DNA of 64,000 nt from Macrobrachium rosenbergii (Eukaryota > Arthropoda > Malacostraca > Decapoda > Palaemonidae): positions 32,067,313 to 32,131,312 of the forward strand of contig NC_089749.1 of the NCBI RefSeq assembly GCF_040412425.1, in the 5' to 3' direction. Of this stretch, positions 55,603 through 64,000 are shown in pieces. The stretch's first letter is position 1, and every line of letters starts with the position of its first letter. Position numbers and translations under genes: made by a program. A model generated the notes under the pieces. That model did not search any database, was not told where the DNA came from, and worked only from the letters and a program-made list of their open reading frames with translations.

Positions 55603-57932
55603 AGGAGGAGGAGTGATGAGACTGTTTCCAATCCCCCCCCCCTTGAAAATAATGCTATATCCTCAAGGGGAAAGAATTCCACTGCCTGTGGTGTTGTCGA
55701 ATTCGACCCCGACCATACAATTCCTATTGGTATCCCTCTTCCTCTGCCTTTGCCCTTGGTAAGCATTCCAGGTGTTGCTTTTCCTTTTCCCCTATAAGAG
55801 GGTCTTCAGACCTTGTGAAAACAATTTCCTTGCTGCTGTTATACTTGTCCCTTTGTAGGGAGTTGTCCCCTCTGACCACCTACCGGTCTGAGGAAAAATT
55901 TTTTTGGGGTGACTGGAGGCTTATAGGATTTTTTATCATAGCGAGCCTTTTTGGGTTGAGTAAAGGGAAGTTTTGGGTTTTTTGTTTCACGAATTCCCTT
56001 TTTCTCATTAGAGTGTACTCTGTACAATTCTGTTGGCTTGCTTGCTCATCAAGTTTAGCCACAACAGACTCCTCAAGCAGGTCCTTACAGAAGGGGTCAG
56101 AGAGTAATAATGAAATAAATTGAGAGGTGACTTGTTGGAGCCCTCCCATGTTTCCATCTGCGCTTTGATGCGCCACTCTAGAAAGTCACAGAGTGCTTCC
56201 CATAGGACTCTTAAAAAACTTTTGGCCACAACAGCAAAATTGTTCTGGAATCGTCTGGAAGCCTTTTGATGGTAACTTCCAGCAAGGTGGTAGAGGTTAT
56301 ATTATTACGGAGGTGGGTCCTAGCATGAAATTCTGCCGAGGCTGTCCCCTCTGAGATTCTTCTCACAAGGGTCCCAAACTGCTGCATAGATATATCTAAA
56401 AGGAGCTTTTTCCTTTTCAAAAAGGAGTTGTAGCATTGCCCATTCTTTGGTGGAATTTCCCAAGACTGGGATGACCATGGCAAATGGTTTTAATTCTGAC
56501 ATTGTCTCATTTTTTAGTCACTAACAAAGTTCTGAAAATCTGCCTTCACATGAATAATAATTCTGAAAGTGAAGGGACAGAAGGCTGGGGCTACTTGGTG
56601 AGCAACTTGGGTCTTATGCAAAATGGAAGTAGAGATCCATTTTTCACTGACCTGGTAAAGGGTGTTTTCTATAGCTTCTAATGCTATAGGTACAGGTAAG
56701 AGAATCATTTCTTAGTGGTTTCTCCTTGTCTGGTGAAGGTGGTACCAGGGATCATTCTGTATTAGGGATTCCTGCCTTGTCTAAAAACTCTATATGTACA
56801 ACTTTGATCCAAGTTTTTCTCTCATTAATTACATAGATACCTTTGGGAGAGAAAATGCACAATGAGGTGTCTTGCCAAGAATTGTCAGTATCATCAGGGG
56901 TGAGTATTGAAGCCCCTATTATGTTCTGAGTGGAAGTTTTGTACTCCAAACTGACCATTTTGTTGTTTCCAGTTGGAATTCTAATATTAGACCTTGTTTG
57001 GGCAGCATTTGTATCTGTTCTAACTTTCTGGTTACATGATGTAGTACTTTTACACTTTAGGGTGTACATGACTGACTTAATTTCCTTTTCAGAATCATGC
57101 ACCATGTCCCTTATATATTGCTGTTCTGTGGAAAGGACATCTTTGATGTTACTCATAATTTTATGGAACTGATTTAATGCCACAAGATATGTATCCCTTT
57201 TGGGGGAGCTTGTGCAATCTGATTGAGCTTCAGCAACTGAACTGTAACTGTCTGTTAACCAAGGGGTAGGAGTCTTGGATAAGCTACTATACCCCTTCAA
57301 AAATGTAGTAATTTCAGTCGGAGTTAGGTGGCTCCTAGTACAGTATCCCTTTTTGGGGAAAGATTCTCTTCAGCATTGATAGCTGCATGGGGAATAGAAT
57401 TCCTTCTGGAAGGTTTCTACCATGTTTAGCTGACATTTGTGTCCCTGATCCTTCTGGGTTCAGCAGGACCATTTCAGTGGCAATGTCTACTTCATATTCC
57501 TTAGTTAGAACATCATCCCCACTTAAGACTCCTCTATTTCCACCATGGGGTTAACCTGGGAGGTACTGGGGACTGATGTTACTGGGTTTTGTCCCAAACA
57601 TAGGTCTTGTTCTGAGAAAGGGTTCAATATCTGCTACCAGAGTTCTGCCAGAAAGATATAATCATCCCCTTCCTCACCCCTATTGAACCCTAGGACCATT
57701 GAGACAGCTTAAAATGAGCTGTTTTGTCCTTAAAACTTGCTGCCAGGAGCATACTACAAATTTTGCACTTATCAGGTGACCAAGCAAATTTTCCTTGTTT
57801 TTCACAAGGACTATGCTCAAGGTAGGTGGTATGGGCTGTACCCACTGGCAAAAAGTGAACCAAGCAATTTGCTACAGAACACTTGAGCTGAGGGTCCTGC
57901 ATAATGGTGGCCTTGTAGTGATATAAAAACAA
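55603..57932 (-). pseudogene. DIRS-A copy 3 gag-like region, broken
   Basis: The minus frames are 57932-57690 (LKCSVANCLVHFLPVGTAHT, HSPCEKQGKFAW, then DKCKICSMLLAASFKD), 57300-56752 (SPKRDTYLVALNQFHKIMSN, TEQQYIRDMVHDSEKE), 56483-56211 and 56229-55880 (CDFLEWRIKAQMETWEG, DPFCKDLLEESVVAKLDEQA). The N-terminal Cys/His set (HxxxHxxC, then CxxC) suggests metal binding and is better preserved than in copy 1. The region holds a single 33-bp unit where copy 1 has an array. Confidence 0.6.
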
Positions 57933-58046
57933 ATTATTAGAAGCTAGATAGTATTAATTGTTTTTAACAAGGGACACTTCTGTAGTTCCTCATATATTTT
58001 CCATATTACAGGCTAACTTGATTACGAGTGTCTAGTTGTAATACAT

Positions 58047-60225
58047 TTAACCCTTTAATATTGAAGCCCTATTTACAAAAAACGTCCCCGTATGCCTGGC
58101 GGCGTTGGTGAGTTAGCGCAAGCGGAAAAAAGTTTTTTCAAAAAATCACAGCACGCTTAGTTTTTAAGATTAAGAGTTCATTTTTGGCTCATTTTTTGTC
58201 ATTGCCTGAAGTTTAGTATGCAACCATCAGAAATGAAAAAAATATATCATTATCTTATCTAAATATTGGAATATATGACAGCAAAAAAAAAAAAAACTTG
58301 TATATATATAATTGTATACAAATCGTGCTGTAAGCAAAATGGTTAAAGCTAATGACTTAATTTTTTTTAGTTGTATTGTACACTAAATTGCGATGATTTT
58401 GGTATATAACAAATTTTAAAACGATCAAAGCAAAACAGAGAAAATATTATCACAAAATGATGCATGATTTAACGCATATGTTGAGGATGTAAAATTTTTT
58501 TTCAAAAAATTCACCATAAATCGAAATATTGTGCTAGAGACTTCCCGTTTGTTGAAAAATGAAGCTAATTGATTGAATATTACTAGACTGTAAGTGTTTT
58601 AGCTTACAATTGCAGTTTTCGACCATTTCGGTCGAGTTAAATTTGACCGAAAGTCAATTTTTTTCTATTTATCGTGATTTATATGGAAATATTTCAAAAC
58701 TGATAAAAGCTACAACCATGAGTTACTTTTTGTTGTATTGTACATGAAATTGCACACATTTTCATATATAAAACTTTATGTAACGACTAATATAAAGCGG
58801 TGCAAATACTACGGCAACGAGACGAAAGGATTTCTGAGATGTTCGGCCGAGTTACCACGCAGACGTAAGGAAAATGTTTTTTCAAAAATTCACCATAAAT
58901 CGAAATATTGTGCTAGAGACTTCCAATTTATTGCAAAATGAAGTTAAACGATTGAATATTACTAGAATGTAAGAGTTTTAGCTTACAATTGCGTTTTTAC
59001 CATTTCGGTCGAGTTAAAGTTGACCGAAGGTTGAAATTTTGGCAGTTATCGTGATTTATGTGAAAATATTTCAAAACTGATAAAAGCTACAACCATGAGA
59101 TATTTTCTGTTGTATTCTACATGAAATTGCGCACATTTTCATATACAAAAGTTTTTGTAACGACTAATGTAAACGATGCAAACATTACGACAACATGATG
59201 AAAGAATTTCTGAGATGTTCGGCCAAAGTTACTGTCAGACGTAAGGAAAAAAAAAATTTTGAAATATTTCAGAGACTTCCAGTTTGTTGCAAAATGAAGG
59301 TACATGATTGAATATTACTAGAATGTAAGAGTTTTAGCTTATAATTGCGTTTTTTTTACCATTTCGGTCGAGTTAAAGTTTTCCAAAGCTTGAAATTTTG
59401 GCAGTTATCGTGATTTATATGAAAATATTTCAAAACTGATAAAAGCTACAACCATGAGTTATTTTCTGTTGTATTCTACATGAAATTGTGCACATTTCCA
59501 TATATAAAACTTTATGTAACGACTAATATAAAACAGTGCAAACATTACGACAACATGACGAAAGAATTTCGGGGCGAACGTAAGGAAAAAGTTTTTTTCA
59601 AAAATTCACCATAAATCGAAATATTGTGCTAGCGACTTCCAATTGGTTGCAAAATGAAGGTAAATGATTGAATATTACAAGAATGTAAGAGTTTTAGCTT
59701 AAAATTGCGTTTTTTTACCATTTTGGTCGAGTCAAAGTTGACCGAAGGTTGAAATTTTGGCAGTTATCGTGGTTTATATGAAAATATTTCCAAACTGATA
59801 AAAGCTACAACCATGGGTTGTATTTTGCTGTATTGTACATGAAATTGCGCACATTTCCATATATAAAACTTTATGTAACGGCTAATATAAAACAGTGCAA
59901 AAATTACGACAAAATGACGAAAGAATTTCTGAAATTTTCGGCTGAGTTACCGCCCGTCGCGTAAGAAAAAGTTTTTTCAAAAATTCACCATAAATCGAAA
60001 TATTGTGCTAGAGACTTCCAATTTGTTGCAAAATGAAGGTACATGATTGAATATTACTAGAATGTAAGAGTTTTAGCTTACAATTGCGTTTTTCGACCAT
60101 TTCGGTCGAGTCAAAGTCGACCGAAGGTTGAAATTTTTTGTAGTCGATGTACGGTACGTCCACTCGGCACCCAACAGACAATTTTAGTCGACATATGATA
60201 CGTCCAATAGGCGTTTAAGGGTTAA
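58047..60225. mobile_element. TTAA-flanked piggyBac-like non-autonomous element, copy 2
   Basis: TTAA at 58047-58050 and 60222-60225 bound a 2171-bp insert with the same ends and tandem array as 1192-3345. It lies in the DIRS-A leader. Copy 1 of DIRS-A shows the site without it (TAATACATTTTATTAAATAT at 11930), and removing the insert plus one TTAA here leaves TAATACATTTAACTAAATAT. The four-base duplication and full loss of the rest support cut-and-paste integration at TTAA. Confidence 0.8.
58500..60170. repeat. Tandem array inside TTAA element copy 2
   Basis: The CACCATAAATCG block recurs at about 58512, 58891, 59608 and 59987. The unit near 59250 has lost this block (GTAAGG plus an A-run, then straight to AGAGACTTCC). 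The unit order and the TTCGGTC/GACCGAA inverted repeats are as in copy 1. Confidence 0.85.
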
Positions 60226-61750
60226 CTAAATATCTATGTTAGCTTAAGCCCTTTAAGGTTTAGGTTAATTTTCATACCTGTATATGGCTGTATTACTTAT
60301 ACACTGTTAGTCTTTTTGCAATGGCTATGTGAAATTTTAATACTAATTGCCATGCCATTCAGACTAACTGCTATGAACTAATTTGTTTAACTACCCCAAG
60401 CTACTCTTTTGTATGGCTTAAGTTAATACTTCTAGTATAATCTACGTTAAGCTAAGAATAGAGGATTTCTTAGAGAGTTCTTGCTTAACCCATTCTAGGC
60501 CACTGCCTAAGGATATAAACTGTACAGAAAAGAACCCTCTTATAATCTGGTTTTCTGTTTTATGTTGCCAAGACTAACTTCTTTTATCTGATATTCAGCC
60601 ACTGCTGTCTTAGGCTAATAGTAGGATATTTCCCTAAAGAGGGGTTCCAACTTAATCTGGTTAGATTACTACCTAACCAGATTTTTACCACCTTTAAGGA
60701 TATAAGTTTATATCACTTTTAAGGATACAGGCTACATAAGACCCTACTAGTGTGTAGCCTTACAGATAGACTACCAAGTTGTAAAAACTAGGTTTTTTAT
60801 TGAGCCTAAGATACATTTTATATATAATCCTAGGCTTATTTGTTCTTTCTTAGCCTAGCATAGGGTACTGCCTAATCCAGATTATTACAGATCACTCTTA
60901 AATGTATATGCTATACAAAAACAGACACTTAATAATATGTAACCTCTTAGTTAGGCTACTATTTTTGTCTAACCCAGGTTGTTGTTTATAAGCAATCCTA
61001 GGCTATTTGGTCTATATAAAACACTAACTCATTAATCTGTTACCTTATAGGTAGGCTATCACTTACTCTAGTCTAGGCTACTGCCTAATCTGGATTAGTA
61101 TCTAATTCACACTTAAGGGTATGGGTTACATAAAACACAATTACCTTAGTATGTAGCCTTACAGCTAAGTTACCATCTCATCCACCACAGATTACTATTT
61201 CAACTAGTCCTAAGTTACATGGTCTAGGCTAACGATTTAGTCCAATGACGGGATGTTTTGTAAAAAGTTATCATCACTTAATATAAGGTACTGCCTAGTC
61301 CTGGATTATTTAGATTACAGTATGCTTAAGTGTACAGGCTTATTTAAAGGAAAAAATTTTACTAATATGTAGTCTTATAGCTAGGCTACCAATTTATTTT
61401 GCCCAGAAATTGTTATTATCTGATCCTCGGGTCCTTGGTCTAAGCTATGCCACTTAAGGATATGCAATCCTAGGCTAGAGGCTACAGACAACATCAACTA
61501 TTAATCCAGTCTAAATTATTCTCACTCACTGCCTAGACTATTGTAGACATTGTATAATATGAAAGGATTTTCTACATGAATGATAAATTGTGAACATTTC
61601 TTTTAGCTAAAACATTTATTTAGAATGACCAATTAAAACAATTTGTGCTTTATGAACTAGCAATCAACAATGCACAAGCGCCGACCATTGATAGCAAGAA
61701 ACGCCAGGTTCCGGCTTCTCACACAAATTAATTATTAATTAATTCCAAAA
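60226..61750 (-). other. DIRS-A copy 3 leader, remainder
   Basis: Aligns with 11945-13400 along its length, with small indels. Non-coding, with recurring TAGGCTA and CCTAATC-GATTA words. Confidence 0.7.
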
Positions 61751-61859
61751 GTTTAAAACTAAAATTTTAACTGGAACTTAATATCAAGAACTTTTCTTAG
61801 TATTTTTGATGTTTCCATGAACCTCACTAATGAAATCTCATAAAAATTTTGAATTTTTT

Positions 61860-62232
61860 CGGAGCGCTGGTAATAATAAACTTTACTGCATTGACCAAAG
61901 AGAGTAATGCATCTTGGTCTCCGTGTCGGGTCTGTGGTTGACACTACGGAAGACTACGCATGCGTATTAATCACTTCTAAGCAGTTTTGATGATGGAAGA
62001 ACCTGGGTATACAGCCTTGCTGTAAAGATTTGGGAAAGTGTCCCCTTATCTTTGAGTCCATTATATACTCTATCAAGTGTTACATTGTTTATCACTATGA
62101 CACAATACCCGGCCATGAGACCAGCTATGAGAGAATTCTTTGGCATTACTTTGGTCATCCATGGAGCTCTGGTAGACCACAGAGAGTACAGAAACTCCCT
62201 GAGGACAAAACAAGCAACTACACTATCAAAAA
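61860..62232 (-). repeat. DIRS-A copy 3, 5' inverted terminal repeat
   Basis: Ends outward CAACTACACTATCAAAAA and carries CTTATCTTTGAGTCCATTAT and GACACAATACCCGGCCATGA. It ends only about 250 bp from host exon 2. Confidence 0.8.
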
Positions 62233-62484
62233 GACATCTAAAAAGTGTTGTTTATCTGAGCTCTAATAAACTCTGCTGGTAATCCTCACAAGGATGGTCC
62301 CATTCTCTCTACAAATGTTTTTGAGTAAGTACATCTAAAATGAGGGTTTAGACTATGGTATGAACACATGCAATTCATATATTGTTTTAAAGAGGAAATG
62401 ATCTTATCTTTAAAATACCAAAAAGAGCTATACCATGCACTTTAGAACAAAGCTTTCTGTCATGCTGTCATTCATAATACTCAC

Positions 62485-62646
62485 CTTCTGTCTTCATGGC
62501 TGAAGTGTTTTACATTATGATTGTGATCATCTTCCATTGAAAGGTAGGTGGAAGTCGTATCAACACTCTGTCGCCGGCCGCTAAGTGAACTACAATCAGA
62601 ATCCAGAGTTCTGTCTGACCCATAGCGATTAACACCATTTTCATTC
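62485..62646 (-). CDS. Host gene exon 2 (phase 2 to phase 2)
   Basis: A 162-bp exon with acceptor CTTTAATAG (ends 62647) and a strong GTGAGT donor. In the frame set by exon 1 it reads NENGVNRYGSDRTLDSDCSS, LSGRRQSVDTTSTYLSMEDD, HNHNVKHFSHEDR, with no stop. The apparent open frame beginning MVITSK in this place is a shifted one and wrong. Ser/Thr/Asp-rich content and the RRQSVD stretch, which fits a basophilic kinase consensus (R-x-x-S), suggest a phosphoregulated disordered segment. Its length is a multiple of three with matching phases on both sides, so skipping it would keep the frame. Confidence 0.75.
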
Positions 62647-62796
62647 CTATTAAAGATAAGATCATTTGTAATTTTGTTTTACTGGTGATAACCATATCTT
62701 CACCTTAAATATTTCACACACTTGGTAAATTACAATTCTGTAAAATACTTGAAAACAAATGTCAATTTTTAACATTTCAAAAATTGTAATAAGTAC
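62647..62796 (-). other. Host gene intron 1 (150 bp)
   Basis: Donor GTACTT from 62796 and acceptor TAATAG ending 62647. AT-rich and short. Confidence 0.7.
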
Positions 62797-63122
62797 CGTA
62801 GGGTCTTAGAAGCTAACATTCCATGTCCATCCACATCTTGCTGATATTGGCGATGATGGGGATGATGACTGGGAGGAACATGATGACTGTCCATATTTTG
62901 CTGCACATAATGCTGGGGTAAATTGGTCCGTGGTTTAGCTACAGGTGGAACTTGGCTTCTAGGCAAGGGTTTTGGAGGATTGTTACTTCCCCTCCCACCC
63001 TTTGAACCACCTCCTCCCCCTCCTCCTCCTCCAGATCGACTGTCCTCAGTTTCACAGAACGAAGTAGGGCTCTTGTTACCACTACCACTTCCGGTGCAGC
63101 CAGCAGTATTACGGCTAAACAT
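62797..63122 (-). CDS. Host gene exon 1 in window (ends in phase 2)
   Basis: A 326-bp exon on the minus strand. The acceptor is TTTTATATCAG and the first codon after it is ATG, so it is either the first coding exon behind a non-coding one or an internal exon in phase 0. It reads MFSRNTAGCTGSGSGNKSP, CETEDSRS, then nine glycines, SKGGRGSNNPPKPLPRSQVP, PVAKPRTNLPQHYVQQ and a His-rich HHVPPSHHPHHRQYQQ, ending GMLASKTLR. Pro-rich PPKPLP and PPVAKPR stretches could bind SH3 or WW domains. The G run is coded by a CCTCCTCCCC-type tract and may vary in length. I cannot assign a family. Confidence 0.75.
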
Positions 63123-64000
63123 CTGATATAAAAGGGTGTTTGGTATTTCTCTACTATCAAAACAGGAATTTTCAATTCTATGGATAAAAACAAGATTTAT
63201 CCAGAATGTACAATACACCAAGCAAGTCACCCAATATTACATCAGATCTTAGATATGAATACAGTAGCTAAAAATTCCAGCAGAAATTTATGTTCTTTTG
63301 TATTTCTCTAGATTACTACAGTAGTCACCGAGATAACTGACCGTGGGATATCGTGGGATATCAGTGTGAAATGGAAATATTGATTTGAGGGTTTTTGCCT
63401 CCAGATTGAGCACCGAACTGTTTTTTTCAAATCAGGTGCATCCCTTGCATTATTGTTACTGTTCCTTCATTAATTTACAACTCTTTTAACTCTACAAATT
63501 ATGCTAAAGCTTTTACTGTCCGGCAGTTTATATTAATAGCTTTTATCTTATTTTACGGGTACAGTTTGCTGATATGAGTTACCGTAACTAACACACATTT
63601 ACTAACAGTTGCATTACAGCTGTCTTGTTAAAAACTTGCTTACTTTCATTGTAATTACATAAATAAAAATCAAATACATTTTTATTCATCTGTCATGCAA
63701 TGGAGAAGGCGTCAGGAAAGTATGCCTCTAACTTGAAGCAGCAGGTATTATAGCTGTGGCTAAAGAAACAAATAATGAGCAGACTCCAAAATGATTTGGA
63801 GGCAAAAAGCAATGCCTGACACTCACAAAATCACACATGTACTTCAATTAATTTACTGCGTTTATAAATAAAATAGTACTTGCAATTTTTAAACCCACAT
63901 CTGATCATTTATGAGAGAAATGTCTCTCTAAATTAAGTATCACTCTGAAACTAAAAACAATGATGTCGGTAAAACCCAATCAGCTGACAATTTTAAGAAT
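63123..64000 (-). other. Intron or upstream sequence of the host gene
   Basis: AT-rich with no further exon visible. A tandem pair TATCGTGGGA lies near 63347-63362. No promoter element is supportable. Confidence 0.45.

Larger units (their letters stand above)
51733..62232 (-). mobile_element. DIRS-type retrotransposon family A, copy 3 with two insertions
   Basis: Minus orientation, 10.5 kb including inserts. The 5' inverted repeat is 61860-62232, the leader 61750-60226 and 58046-57935, gag 57932-55690, RT/RNase H 54900-53290, recombinase 53240-52330, and the internal complementary region 51882-51980. The 3' inverted repeat is cut at 51733 and lacks its outer ~260 bp. The TTAA-flanked inserts are 58051-60221 (leader) and 54935-55598 (gag/RT boundary). 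The order is the same as copy 1. Frames are broken. Confidence 0.85.

Noticed and set aside
62510..62695. Minus-strand 61-codon open frame beginning MVITSK
   Set aside because: It is in a different frame from the one set by exon 1 and exon 3. The correct reading is the 162-bp exon 62646-62485.

Overview
The window is animal genomic DNA, most likely from a decapod crustacean. The grounds are its content and spliced layout: several DIRS-type tyrosine-recombinase retrotransposons, I-, RTE- and CR1/Jockey-like LINE remnants, pogo-like DNA elements and long A/GA microsatellites. I see no bacterial genes, operons, CRISPR array, rRNA or tRNA. The taxon is an inference from familiarity with such repeats.

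Host gene. One gene is visible, on the minus strand, as four exons with correct splice sites and matching phases: 63122-62797, 62646-62485, 4444-4216 and 3994-3761. They encode 317 codons of an open, low-complexity Gly/Pro/His/Ser-rich protein fragment that I could not assign to a family. Introns 1 and 3 are about 150 and 221 bp. Intron 2 is about 58 kb and holds nearly everything else in the window.

Mobile DNA, left to right. 1-820 is the end of an RTE-like LINE reverse transcriptase (minus). 1188-3349 is a TTAA-flanked, piggyBac-like non-autonomous element filled with ~350-385 bp tandem repeats. 5641-13888 is DIRS family A copy 1 (minus), with a 33-bp minisatellite in gag that is split by a solo LTR. 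16936-17218 is a pogo-like MITE, and 17706-17945 is a LINE 3' end. 19841-24082 is DIRS-A copy 2 (plus, gag deleted), inserted in a TTAA MITE. 25130-29015 is a deleted DIRS family C copy (plus). 29470-30860 is a CR1/Jockey-like LINE RT (plus). 31080-35600 is a second DIRS-C copy (minus). 35827-36025 is a DIRS-A terminal-repeat fragment. 36296-37968 is a TA-flanked DNA element. 38050-51731 is an I-superfamily LINE (minus) broken by a degenerate pogo-like transposon (about 39866-41248) and by DIRS family B (about 42985-49075). 51733-62232 is DIRS-A copy 3 (minus), itself carrying two TTAA-flanked insertions (54935-55598 and 58051-60221).

How it fits together. The window records nested transposition into one intron. 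The three DIRS-A copies serve as empty or filled sites for each other, so several insertions can be bounded to within a few bases. All recognised mobile coding regions are interrupted by frameshifts, stops or deletions. None looks intact.
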